A DNA stretch of 64,000 nucleotides from Charina bottae (Eukaryota; Chordata; Lepidosauria; Squamata; Charinaidae). The stretch's first letter is position 1, and the number at the start of each line of letters is the position of its first letter. Location: positions 26,257,001 through 26,321,000 of the forward strand of contig JALMGJ010000012.1 in NCBI GenBank assembly GCA_023362775.1, read 5' to 3'. The position numbers and the translations under genes are program-made. The notes below the pieces were generated by a model. The model did no database searches, was not told the origin of the DNA, and saw only the letters and a list, made by a program, of their open reading frames with translations. Positions 56,273-62,997 of this stretch are shown here, piece after piece.

Positions 56273-58205
56273 GAAATATTTATATTCTTTTGTTCCAGGC
56301 AAGTGAACGCTTAGAGAATCATTCCTGTTACTCGAAACAGCAAAACTTTCAGTGCTAAGTTGGTTGAAGAAAGTGACATTTATTTGCCTTGTTTAATAAA
56401 CAATATAACATCTTTTACAAAGAAAAAGAAGGTGCTTGTGTGTGGTCTATTGGTTTGGAGCAGGATCCAGAAGCCAGGAAATTGGAATTCCTCTTTGGTG
56501 TGATCTCTGCTGCACTGTGATCTTCTGCCAGCTGATTGTTTCCTGTTTTAGTTTACCCTTCTATAAAATTGGAATAATTTCCTCTATTTGGGATGTTGCA
56601 AAGCTTGGATAATGATGGCATATAACCGTCCCTTTGTGCTAGGACCTAATCCTATAAACTCACTTGCACTGAAAAGCTCCCCCAAAGTGTGTAAATATTG
56701 TGGATGCAAATGACTGACATGTCCCCAAGTAACCAAAATGGAAAGGGGGGGAAATAGGACCTTGTTGCTTTTGGATGCAGTGAAGCAGACAAACGAAAGC
56801 AATTGGATTTTAAGGCTTTTGCTTAATGGCTGGGTTGGAGAGAGAGGTACTTCCCAGAGCTTATTTTGTCAGCTGTGCAGTGCTGATAATTTTGTGCGGA
56901 AGGGCTAAGCTGGAAGAATTGCTAATTGCATCTCAGTTGGCCAGTTGTAGCCACTAAGATCACTTGAGCTGAAAATCTTCAACCTTTTGATGCCTCGGAC
57001 CTGCTTGGCAAAAAGAAACACAGAACCTACTTTATTTTTGAATAACAGACATTTTTTTCTGCATATACTGTACATTGTCTTTTTCTTCAATTTCATTTTT
57101 ATCACCTAACAAAAACTTAACTAATCACCACTTCTGTTTTAGGACATATGCTAGTTATAGTTTGTGATGAGCAGATGAAAATTGGTCAGTTTGGGTATCC
57201 CAAATGCAATACAATTTTAGCCTAATTCACCCCCTTTTAAACTTCCATATCCAAATTGTATTTTCTTTTTCCCCTCAATATGTTACAAAAGAAATTTATT
57301 CTGAACTGTTGGTGTTTCTGACTTGGGAAGACAAACTTTACTGCTTTGAATCATGGCATTACTCCTTTAAATCAATCATTCTCATCTAAATCTCTCAACT
57401 CTGTATGCTGAGATCAATAACCTGAAATCAGGGTATGCCACAACCTGTTTTTCTCTAGATTTATGCCAAAATATAAGGGATTCAATATTGTCTGATACCC
57501 ATATGGACCACTTCTTTGAGTAATATTTAAGTCTGAATAAACTATACTTAAATTATTATAGCCTGAATAAACTACAAACCAGCTGTTTGACAGTTGGTTT
57601 GGAATTGTAGTGATTGGGAACAAGATCAGATTCTGTCTTCGGCAAATTTTCTTGGATAAGTTAGCTTTGATTCTTTATTCTGAAGAGTAAAAATAATACT
57701 TGCTTGAATGGGAGCTGAATGACAAAACAAAAAGAATTGTAGATTACCTTGCTGTCTCATTTTCTTCATTTTCTTCTTCCTTTTCTACCAAAAATGTTTT
57801 CACCAGTTCCTTTCCTTCCTTAAAGTTTAATTTCTGTATGATATAGGCTTTTAACCAATTTCTAGATAATCTAGAACTAATTTTTACCATTTATGAGATG
57901 TAATAGTAACAATCTGAAGACATGGAATTTTTAATTTGAATCAAATTCCTGGCCTATAATATTTCAACCTGCTGTTTTTGAGCCATTTTTAAAAATAGCA
58001 AACAGTGGAGAATTTAAACTTCAGTAAATGGGAATCTGGATGAAATTTGTCCCATTTCCCTCTAAAAGATTGGAAGCAAGATTACTGTACTAATGTTGAA
58101 ATATCCCACAGCATTTCCTTGTTTTCTTTTAGGAACTGAATGTGAAGATCTTATGGAAGAATTACTATGCTGCCTCATTCAGCTAATTGTTGAGGTTCCT
58201 CTTTT
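30485..58205 (+). CDS. DYM: Dymeclin, N-terminal 164 residues (five coding exons, partial gene)
   Basis: Join 30485-30624, 48354-48406, 49356-49449, 52067-52200 and 58133-58205; the gene continues beyond the window. All junctions are GT-AG and splice in frame. The product aligns almost without gaps to human dymeclin (about 669 residues). Landmarks are [78 protein letters not shown] and [11 protein letters not shown]. Dymeclin is a Golgi-associated peripheral protein needed for Golgi organisation and secretory traffic, and its loss in human causes Dyggve-Melchior-Clausen and Smith-McCort dysplasias. The MGAASS start keeps Gly2 and Ser6 of an N-myristoylation signal, as in human (MGANSS). The linker GSYGTECED is one residue shorter than the human one. 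Confidence 0.95.
34219..34247. repeat. (TG)n(AG)n microsatellite
   Basis: An alternating GTGTGTGTGT run passes into GAGAGAGAGA. Confidence 0.9.
34417..34748 (-). mobile_element. Sauria SINE, full length, minus strand
   Basis: The plus strand starts AAGGTAAAGGTTCCCCCCGC and ends CCGCTGAGCCACCACACCCC. A reversed B box GGATTCGAACC lies at about 34676-34686. A 15-bp duplication TTATTAAGGGGGTTA flanks it (34402-34416, 34749-34763). Confidence 0.95.
35781..36165 (-). mobile_element. 3' end of a non-LTR retrotransposon with a C-terminal zinc-finger-like motif
   Basis: The minus-strand frame (start 36125, stop 35844) ends [20 protein letters not shown], a CxxC-H-type finger known from the C-termini of some LINE reverse-transcriptase proteins. 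It is followed by a 3' tail that reads on the plus strand ATCATCATTGGCGATCACTC. The clade is uncertain; it is distinct from the BovB, L2 and CR1 copies here. Confidence 0.6.
37080..37170 (-). mobile_element. tRNA-type SINE fragment, minus strand
   Basis: GTCCATGCAGTTTTCTTGGC and TTGCCATTGCCTTCTTCCTAGG match the reversed middle of the SINE at 13586-13817. Both ends are missing. Confidence 0.6.
37216..38220 (-). mobile_element. L2-clade LINE, longest copy, reverse-transcriptase C-terminus and 3' UTR
   Basis: A (TTTA)n tail and CCGCCCATCTCCCC signature head the element. On the minus strand a 216-codon frame (38078 to 37428) reads [56 protein letters not shown] and [16 protein letters not shown], the typical C-terminal part of L2/CR1-group reverse transcriptases. 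Upstream residues [10 protein letters not shown] lie in another frame, so there is a frameshift near 38000. It is 5'-truncated. Confidence 0.88.
39433..39575. repeat. Possible palindromic interspersed repeat
   Basis: GGGTTCAGACATGATATTAA on the left and TTGTATTGTGTGAATCAGGCC on the right are imperfect inverted ends around AAACATACTAAGCCATAAT. Similar phrases occur at 10740-10860, 12470-12630 and 16740-16830. Ends and class are uncertain. Confidence 0.4.
40365..40425. repeat. CT-rich simple repeat
   Basis: A run of TTTTCTTTTC and TTTCTCTTTCTC units, pure pyrimidine on the plus strand. Confidence 0.85.
41055..41432 (+). mobile_element. RTE-clade LINE, second lineage, 3' fragment
   Basis: Starts in GATGCTTTTGAACTGTGGTG and covers [37 protein letters not shown] and the DDILE region, ending CAACTGAACGAATAAACAAC. 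It is nearly the same as 29130-29510 but lacks one base after the LMLGK codons, which shifts the frame. Confidence 0.9.
42190..42361. mobile_element. hAT-type MITE, family 2 (subfamily a)
   Basis: The ends CAGGGCTTTCCAAAG and CAGTTTGGAAAGCTCTG are flanked by an exact 8-bp duplication ATGTAGGG (42182-42189, 42362-42369). This is the most compact copy of the subfamily. Confidence 0.93.
42400..42607 (-). mobile_element. tRNA-type SINE, nearly complete, minus strand
   Basis: The plus strand begins TTATTTATTATATTACATTTAT, continues AACTCAAGGGGGCATACTT, AACAACAATCTTCTGAAGTAG and ends CGCTAGACTCCACTGGTCCTCTC, the reversed head. It is old, with many substitutions. Confidence 0.65.
43138..43262 (+). 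mobile_element. tRNA-type SINE, 5' half
   Basis: GACCAGTTTGGTCTAGTGGT, TTAAGGCAATGGGCTAGAAA and CTGGGTGACCTTGGGCCAGT match the head of the family, then a CACACACACA run replaces the 3' half. The 15-base phrase ATTATAGACCAGTTT occurs twice, at about 43104 and 43139, so the head sits in a short local duplication. Confidence 0.75.
43267..43400 (+). mobile_element. Penelope-like repeat (family B), fragment
   Basis: Begins AAGTGCACTGAAGATGTTGC and continues ACAACAAGGCTCAGAGAGCA, GACTCCACAGTTCAACCCTG to ATTCTCTTCGATTGG. This matches the minus-strand copy at 12655-12790 over its shared length. It contains a complete hammerhead-like motif at its left end. Confidence 0.6.
43270..43311 (+). ncRNA. Hammerhead ribozyme motif, family B (intact core)
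   Basis: 5' to 3': stem I strand TGCA (43270-43273), core CTGAAGA (43274-43280), extra U, stem II GTTGCC/GGCAAT (6 pairs, one G-U) around loop TAGCCT, core GAAA (43300-43303), two-pair stem III AC/GT, cleavage triplet GTC with predicted cut after 43307, then stem I strand TGCA (43308-43311). All core bases of a type I hammerhead are present. The extra base before stem II is the one departure from the textbook fold. The minimal stem III would probably act as a dimer. Confidence 0.6.
45743..46032. mobile_element. hAT-type MITE, family 2 (subfamily b)
   Basis: The ends CATAGCTTTCCAAACTGTG and AGTTTGGAAAGCTCTG are flanked by an exact 8-bp duplication GTATAAGT (45735-45742, 46033-46040). The body is the same as 7718-7997, including the repeated GTAAGAGTGTGTC blocks. 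Confidence 0.92.
46175..46248. repeat. Imperfect inverted repeat
   Basis: AAGCCCTGCCCCTTTT on the left pairs with AAAAGGGGTAGGGCTT on the right around a ~40-base spacer. It may be a small old foldback element; ends are not defined. Confidence 0.5.
46508..46613. repeat. Perfect 36-bp inverted repeat with 34-bp loop
   Basis: The arms 46508-46543 and 46578-46613 are exact reverse complements over 36 bases (left arm starts ATTACAATAGGATCACAGCA, right arm ends GATCCTATTGTAAT). The loop is 46544-46577. Pairing stops abruptly at both ends, and no transposon ends or target duplication are seen. It could be a fresh templated inverted duplication or a transcribed hairpin within the DYM intron. Confidence 0.95.
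47017..47150 (-). mobile_element. L2/CR1-group LINE 3' end (left part), minus strand
   Basis: (TTTA)n, then AAATTTATCCGACCACCTGA and GTAGGTGGCTTACAGAGCC, a variant of the L2 3' end. The element appears to resume at 48014 after an inserted SINE. Confidence 0.6.
47186..48013 (-). mobile_element. tRNA-type SINE with internal minisatellite expansion, minus strand
   Basis: The reversed SINE tail CATGCTGATTCTCGGAGACT begins the element and a reversed head, CTAGCCTGGTGCCTTAATC, ends it. Between them the block GGTTTGCCATTGGCTCCTTC to GACTAGAACTCTCAGTCTCC is repeated. Unit starts are 47267, 47368, 47470, 47571, 47672, 47774 and 47875, the last unit ending near 47976. A normal copy (13586-13817) has this block once. 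Confidence 0.9.
47267..47976. repeat. Seven-unit minisatellite (101-102 bp) derived from the SINE body
   Basis: Seven head-to-tail units of 101 or 102 bases with scattered substitutions (for example CAGCCGGCTTTGGG versus CAGTCGGCTTTCAGG). Repeated open frames with the phrase [15 protein letters not shown] on the minus strand are a consequence of the repeat, not genes. Confidence 0.95.
48014..48260 (-). mobile_element. L2/CR1-group LINE (right part), minus strand
   Basis: CCCCAAAGGCCCTCTGGAAG, GCTTTTGGAAGGCCATGAGG and CTATTCCAGAGGAGGGGAG resemble the reversed 3' coding part of L2/CR1-type LINEs. With 47017-47150 it suggests one LINE split by the SINE. Confidence 0.55.
48354..48406 (+). CDS. 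DYM: DYM exon 3 (residues 47-64 plus 1 base)
   Basis: The acceptor TTTGTTTTCAG ends at 48353 and the donor is TTTAG followed by GTATGA. The 53-base exon encodes [17 protein letters not shown], close to human ELKLLEEATISVCRSL. Codon 65 is split after its first base and completed as Val in exon 4. Confidence 0.95.
48407..49355 (+). other. DYM: DYM intron 3
   Basis: A 949-base GT-AG intron. No repeat or other feature is recognised in it. Confidence 0.8.
49356..49449 (+). CDS. DYM: DYM exon 4 (residues 65-95 plus 2 bases)
   Basis: The acceptor CTTCTTCCTAG ends at 49355 and the donor is CAGAA followed by GTAAGT. It encodes [18 protein letters not shown] then [13 protein letters not shown], nearly identical to human. 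Codon 96 (Asn) is completed by the first base of exon 5. Confidence 0.95.
49450..52066 (+). other. DYM: DYM intron 4
   Basis: A 2.6-kb GT-AG intron. It contains one family-2 MITE (49895-50156). Nothing else could be identified; open frames at 50402-51409 lack splice sites and similarity. Confidence 0.75.
49895..50156. mobile_element. hAT-type MITE, family 2 (subfamily a)
   Basis: The ends CAGAGCTTTCCAAACTG and CTTTGGAAAGCCCTG are flanked by an exact 8-bp duplication GTTTATCC (49887-49894, 50157-50164). It is in the opposite orientation to 13147 and 42190 and keeps TTCCGGGTTTTCCCGCGGCG blocks. Confidence 0.93.
52067..52200 (+). CDS. DYM: DYM exon 5 (residues 96-140 plus 1 base)
   Basis: The acceptor TTTCTCTTCCAG ends at 52066 and the donor is TTATG followed by GTAAAT. 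It encodes [19 protein letters not shown] and [19 protein letters not shown]. The hydrophobic [16 protein letters not shown] stretch is conserved in dymeclin. Confidence 0.95.
52341..53055 (+). mobile_element. Tc1/mariner-type DNA transposon relic
   Basis: The left end TAGTTGTACGCAAAAGTTGA and the reversed right end CAGTTGTATGCAAAAGTGTG are terminal inverted repeats. The inner frame (from 52524) retains the Tc1 transposase catalytic region as [20 protein letters not shown] and NLWEV, followed in another frame by [13 protein letters not shown]. The N-terminal half is deleted and frames are broken, so it is a fossil. A MITE has inserted at 52403-52493. Confidence 0.85.
52403..52493. mobile_element. 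hAT-type MITE, family 1, nested in the Tc1 relic
   Basis: The ends CAGTGTTTCTCAACCTTGGC and GCCAAGGTTGAGAAACACTG are flanked by an exact 8-bp duplication CCCTACAG (52395-52402, 52494-52501). The central part of the palindrome is deleted. Confidence 0.95.
53200..53290 (-). pseudogene. 5S rRNA-derived fragment
   Basis: The plus strand GTAGTCTCCCATCCACATGC followed by TGCTACTTAGCTT follows reversed 5S rRNA, more diverged than the copy at 4257-4345. Confidence 0.45.
53730..54080 (+). mobile_element. CR1-like LINE 3' region
   Basis: CTCTGGAAGTTGCTGCCACA, GATGAGTTCAAAAGAGCATT and TGTTGGCCAGACCCAGCAGGA follow the usual sense-strand CR1 3' end of reptiles. It is diverged and truncated. Confidence 0.6.
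55980..56046. repeat. Possible degenerate MITE fragment
   Basis: CATCCTCCAAATGTGTTTGG and TTCCAGAATTCCCAGCCAGC recall a MITE related to family 1. No ends remain. Confidence 0.35.
56150..56272 (+). mobile_element. L2-clade LINE 3' tail with (TAAA)n
   Basis: GGGGGGAGATGGGCGGTGAT and ATAAATCAAACAATAAA lead into about 13 AAAT units (56218-56272). Only the 3' UTR end is present. Confidence 0.8.
58133..58205 (+). CDS. DYM: DYM exon 6 (residues 141-164 plus 2 bases)
   Basis: The acceptor TTTTCTTTTAG ends at 58132 and the donor is CTTTT followed by GTAAGT. It encodes [17 protein letters not shown] and ends IVEVPL, with the next codon split after two bases (Leu expected). Human has SSDSEDLLEELLCCLMQL here. 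Exon 7 and beyond lie outside the window. Confidence 0.93.
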
Positions 58206-58615
58206 GTAAGTAGATTTCATATCTTCTGTTTCCACTTGAGTTCCCTCCAGATTGCATTGGGATTGGGATTGCAATAATAATAACATTGGGATTGCAATAC
58301 CAATAACCCCAGGCATTATGGCCCTATTAAAAAGAAGGGAGAATTCTTGAGCTCCTGGAGAAAAAGCAGGATATAAATCTAACAAAATAAAACTGGCCCT
58401 GCTAACTGGGAATTCAGGATATCTGGAGATGGTAGGGATAGCTGTTTTACATAATAATGGTTATAGGATATGTATTTTATCTCCTTTTTTATAAGAAGTA
58501 CTCCTCATTATTCCAGAATTCCATAGTAACACTTCAGTTAACATTATAATAGCCAGACTTATACTAGTCAGACAAAACCATAGAACAAATTATATTTTTG
58601 TTGGATCCACTAAAT

Positions 58616-58811
58616 CAGAGCTTTCCAAACTTTTCCTGTTGGTGACACACACCAGCGGCGGCACTGTGGCGTGCGTGGCACAGGTGTGTTGCACGAAACC
58701 CGGAAACGCTGATGGCGCGCTGCTGCATGCGCTGCCAGATTTTCACGCAACACACCTGCACACCGCAGGCGACACAGTACTGTGTTGCAACACACAGTTT
58801 GGAAAGCTATG
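58616..58811. mobile_element. hAT-type MITE, family 2 (subfamily a)
   Basis: The ends CAGAGCTTTCCAAACTTTT and CAGTTTGGAAAGCTATG are flanked by an exact 8-bp duplication CACTAAAT (58608-58615, 58812-58819). The interior is a shorter, diverged variant with TGTTGCACGAAACCCGGAAA. Confidence 0.92.
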
Positions 58812-59025
58812 CACTAAATGTTTGCAATGTCAGGAGCTGTTTCTGGATGTTTAGGCTGTGTTCGAAGGAGAATTTGCAAAAGATATCCAGAAGGAGCTGG
58901 TTATGTAACAAGAATAAAAGATGGTGTTGATGTGCCCCACCTGATACCAATCAGATAAATTGAAGTGCTTTAATATTGAAGTTTTAAATATTGTTTGCAT
59001 GTGCCTCAGGATTAGCATAATCTTT

Positions 59026-59081
59026 ATTTACTATATTTTTACTATATATTTACTATATTTTATAGTAAATAAATATAGTAA
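59026..59081. repeat. AT-rich palindromic spacer
   Basis: Repeats of TTTACTATAT include the inverted repeat TTTACTATA/TATAGTAAA. The phrase TTTATTTACTATA also occurs at about 59806, 59889 and 63098. Confidence 0.75.
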
Positions 59082-59226
59082 AGACCCACAACAGCCATTG
59101 AACTCCGGCCGTGAAACATTTCAACACAACAAAAAACCCCACCTAATCTCCTATAATTTAGCTCTATAAATAGAACATTGCCACTCTACCTGGGCACAGA
59201 GATTTTGCTTCTATCTGTGCTCCTGC

Positions 59227-59267
59227 CCTCTGAAGATGCTGGCCACAGATGCTGGCGAAACGTTAGG
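59227..59267 (+). ncRNA. Hammerhead ribozyme motif, unit 1
   Basis: Stem I strand CCT (59227-59229), core CTGAAGA (59230-59236), extra U, stem II GCTGGC/GCTGGC (6 pairs, two central wobbles) around loop CACAGAT, core GAAA (59257-59260), stem III AC/GT, cleavage triplet GTT with predicted cut after 59264, stem I strand AGG (59265-59267). Confidence 0.62.
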
Positions 59268-59448
59268 AACCACAACTTCCAGAACACGGCCACACAACCC
59301 GGAAGACCCACAACAGCCATTGAACTCCGGCCGTGAAACATTTCAACACAACAAAAAACCCCACCTAATCTCCTATAATTTAGCTCTATAAATAGAACAT
59401 TGCCACTCTACCTGGGCACAGAGATTTTGCTTCTATCTGTGCTCCTGC

Positions 59449-59489
59449 CCTCTGAAGATGCTGGCCACAGATGCTGGCGAAACGTTAGG
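59449..59489 (+). ncRNA. Hammerhead ribozyme motif, unit 2
   Basis: Identical to the motif in unit 1 and exactly 222 bases downstream: core CTGAAGA at 59452-59458, predicted cut after 59486. Cleavage here and in unit 1 would release a 222-nt RNA. Confidence 0.62.
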
Positions 59490-59670
59490 AACCACAACTT
59501 CCAGAACACGGCCACACAACCCGGAAGACCCACAACAGCCATTGAACTCCGGCCGTGAAACATTTCAACACAACAAAAAACCCCACCTAATCTCCTATAA
59601 TTTAGCTCTATAAATAGAACATTGCCACTCTACCTGGGCACAGAGATTTTGCTTCTATCTGTGCTCCTGC

Positions 59671-59711
59671 CCTCTGAAGATGCTGGCCACAGATGCTGGC
59701 GAAACGTTAGG
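59671..59711 (+). ncRNA. Hammerhead ribozyme motif, unit 3
   Basis: Identical to units 1 and 2 and another 222 bases on: core CTGAAGA at 59674-59680, GAAA at 59701-59704, predicted cut after 59708. Confidence 0.62.
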
Positions 59712-59783
59712 AACCACAACTTCCAGAACACGGCCACACAACCCGGAAGACCCACAACAGCCATTGAACTCCGGCCGTGAAAG

Positions 59784-59900
59784 CCTTCGACAATACATTA
59801 TATTTTATTTACTATATATTTTATTTATATTATATATAAATATTTTATATTTTATATTTAAATATTTTATATTTTATTTATATTATATTTTATTTACTAT
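59784..59900. repeat. AT-rich low-complexity sequence, BovB target site
   Basis: Runs of TATATTTTATTTA and TTTAAATATTTTATATT end in TTTATTTACTAT (59889-59900), the left copy of the BovB target duplication. TTTT-containing sites of this kind suit the LINE endonuclease. Confidence 0.8.
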
Positions 59901-59908
59901 GTTGTTGT

Positions 59909-61627
59909 TCAGTCGTTTAGTCGTGTCCGACTCTTCGTGACCTCATGGACCATAGCACGCCAGGCCTTCCTGTCCTCCACTGTCTCTCGGAGTTTACTCA
60001 AATTCATGTTCGTTGCATCGGTGATGCTCTCTAACCATCTCATCCTCTGCCGTCCCCTTCTCCTTTTGCCTTCAGTCTTTCCCAGCATCAGGGTCTTTTC
60101 CAGTGAGTCCTCTCTTCGCATTAGGTGGCCAAAGTATTTGAGCTTCAGCTTCAGCATCTGTCCTTCCAATGAGCAGTCAGGGTTGATTTCCTTTAGGATT
60201 GACTGGCTTGACCTCCTTGCAGTCCAAGGGACTCTCAAGAGTCTTCTCCAGCACCACAGTTCGAAAGCATCAATTCTTCGGCGCTCAGCCTTCCTTATGG
60301 TCCAACTCTCACAGCCATACATTACTACTGGGAAAACCATAGCTTTAACTATACGGACCTTTGTCGGCAAGGTGATGTCTCTGCTTTTTAATATGCTGTC
60401 TAGGTTTGCCATAGCTTTCCTCCCAAGGAGCAAGCGTCTTTTAATTTCATGGCTGCTGTCACCGTCTGCAGTGATCTTGGAGCCCAAGAAAATAAAATCT
60501 GTCACTGCTTCCATTTCTTCCCCTTCTATTTGCCAGGAAGTGATGGGACCAGATGCCATGATCTGAGTTTTTTTAATGTTGAGTTTCAAGTCAGCTTTTG
60601 CACTCTCCTCTTTCACCCTCATCAAGAGGCTCTTTAGTTCCTCTTCACTTTCTGCCATTAGGGTGGTATCGTCTGCATATCTGAGGTTGTTGATATTTCT
60701 CCCGGCAATCTTAACTCCGGCTTGTGATTCATCCAGCCCGGCATTTCTCATGATGTACTCTGCATATAAGTTAAATAAGCAGGGTGATAATATACAGCCT
60801 TGTCGTACTCCTTTCCCAATTTTGAACCAGTCGGTTGTTCCATGTCCGGTTCTAACTGTTGCTTCTTGACCCGCATACAGGTTTCTCAGGAGACAGGTAA
60901 GGTGGTCTGGTACTCCCATCTCTTTAAGACTTTGCCACAGTTTGTTGTGATCCACACAATCAAAGGCTTTAGCGTAGTCAATGAAGCAGAAGTAGATGTT
61001 TTTCTGGAACTCTCTTGCTTTTTCCATGATCCAGCGAATGTTGGCAATCTGATCTCTAGTTCCTCTGCCTCTTCAAAACCCAGCTTGCACTTCTGGTAGT
61101 TCTTGGTTCACATGCTGCTGAAGCCTAGCTTGTAGGATTTTGAGCATAACCTTACTAGCATGTGAAATGAGCGCAATTGTATGGTAGTTTGAACATTCTT
61201 TGGCATTGCCCTTCTTTGGAATTGGAACGTAAACTGACCTTTTCCAATCCTGTGGCCACTGTTGAGTTTTCCAAATTTGTTGGCATATTGAGTGCAGCAC
61301 TTTAACAGCATCATCTTTTAGGATTTTAAATAGCTCAGCTGGGATACTGTCTTCTCTGCTAGCTTTGTTGTTAGTAATGCTTCCTAAGGCCCACTTGACT
61401 TCACTCTTTAGGATGTCCGGCTCAAGGTCAGTGACCACACCATCGTATTTATCAGGGATATTAAGATCTTTCTTGTATAGTTCTTCTGTGTATTCTTGCC
61501 ACCTCTTCTTAATCTCTTCTGCTTCTGTTAGGTCCCTGCCTTTTTTGTCCTTTATCATGCCCATCTTTGCACAAAACGTTCCCTTGATATCTCCGATTTT
61601 CTTGAAGAGATCTCTAGTCTTCCCCAT
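59909..61627 (-). pseudogene. BovB reverse transcriptase domain with premature stop
   Basis: One continuous frame from 61627 to 59909 is broken only by TGA at 61075-61073, between QAGF and RGRGTRDQ. The Arg codon CGA expected there differs by one CpG transition. The downstream part carries RT blocks FIDYAKAFDCVDH, RQGCILSPCLFNLY and YADD, then the C-terminal region ESWTIRKAERRRIDAFELWC. Confidence 0.93.
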
Positions 61628-62298
61628 TCTATTGTTTTCCTCGATTTCTTTGCATTGTTCATTTAAGAAGGCCTTCTTATCTCTCCTTGCTATTCTCTGG
61701 AATTCTGCATTCAGTTGTTTATATCTTTCCCTTTCTCCCTTGACTTTTGCTTCCCTTCTTTCCTCAGCTATTTGTAAAGCCTCATCAGTCAGCCACTTTG
61801 CTTTCTTTTATTTCTTTTTCTTTGGGATGGTTTTAGTTGCTGCCTCCTGTACAATGTTACGAACCTCCATCCATAGTTCTTCAGGCACTCTGTCTACCAG
61901 ATCTAATCCTTTAAATCTATTCCTCACCTCCACTGTATATTTATAAGGGATATGATTTAGGTCATACCTGATTGGTCTCGTGGTTTTCTCTACGTTCTTC
62001 AGTTTAAGCCTAAATTTTGCGATAAGAAGCTCATGATCTGAGCCACAGTCAGCTCCAGGTCTTGTTTTTGCTGATTGTATAGAGCTTCTCCATCTTTGGC
62101 TGCAAAGTATATAATCAATCTGATTTCGGTATTGACCATCTGGTGATGTCCATGTGTAGAGTCGTCTCTTGTGTTGTTGGAAAAGAGTGTTTGCTATGAC
62201 CAGCGTGTTCTCTTGACAAAACTCTATTAGCCTTTGCCCTGCTTCATTTTGTACTCCGAGGCCGAACTTGCCTGTTATTCCGGTTATTTTTTGACTTC

Positions 62299-62997
62299 CT
62301 ACTTTAGCATCCCAGTCCCCTGTGATGAAAAGGACATCTTTTTTTGTGTTAGTTCTAGAAGGTGTTGTAGGTCTTCATAGAACCGGTCAACTTCAGCTTC
62401 TTCGGCATCAGTGGTTGGGGCATAGACTTGGATCACTGTGATGTTGAATGGTTTGCCTTGGATTCGAACTGAAAGCATTCTGTCGTTTTTGAGGTTGTAC
62501 CCCAGTACTGCCTTTCCCACTCTTTTATTGACTATGAGAGCTACTCCATTTCTTCTAAGGGATTCTTGCCCACAGTAGTATATATAATGGTCTCCTGAAT
62601 TAAATTCGCCCATTCCTGTCCATTTTAGTTCGCTGATTCCCAAGATGTCGATGTTCAATCTTGTCATCTCATGTTTGACCACATCCAGCTTACCTTGATT
62701 CATAGATCTTACATTCCAGGTTCCTATGCAATATTGTTCTTTACAGCATCGGACTTTCCTTCCACTTCCAGACACATCCACAACTGAGCGTCCTTTCGGC
62801 TTTGGCCCAGCCGCTTCACTCTTTCTGGAGCTACTCGGAATTGCCCTCCGCTCTTCCCCAGTAGCATTTTGGACACCTTCCGACCTGAGGGGCTCATCTT
62901 CCGGCGTCATATCTTTTAGCCTTATGATACTGTCCATGGGTTTTCTTGGCAAGGATACTGGAGTGGTTTGCCATTCCCTCCTCCAGTTTTGGACCAC
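62299..62997 (-). pseudogene. BovB endonuclease domain, frameshifted
   Basis: A 232-codon frame holding the N-terminal APE-type endonuclease domain. The catalytic Glu lies in ISELKWTG. The last ~13 codons after the A-run (62339-62345) are out of frame; the true continuation (FITGDWDAKVG) lies in the neighbouring frame. Confidence 0.9.

Larger units (their letters stand above)
52201..58132 (+). other. DYM: DYM intron 5
   Basis: A 5.9-kb GT-AG intron with a Tc1 relic carrying a MITE (52341-53055), a 5S-derived fragment (53200-53290), a CR1 fragment (53730-54080) and an L2 tail (56150-56272). Stretches 54080-55980 and 56273-58132 show nothing recognisable. Confidence 0.75.
59082..59783 (+). mobile_element. 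Tandem array of 222-bp Penelope-like or retrozyme-like units (family A)
   Basis: Units start at 59082, 59304 and 59526, each beginning AGACCCACAACAGCC, with no difference seen between the three. A fourth, partial unit from 59748 ends in CCGTGAAAGCCTTCGACAAT. Each unit has a TATA box TATAAATA (59165, 59387, 59609), then a 7-bp hairpin (59194-59220 in unit 1) and a hammerhead-like motif. Tandem terminal repeats carrying hammerheads are known from Penelope-like elements and from non-autonomous retrozymes. No protein is encoded. Confidence 0.75.
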
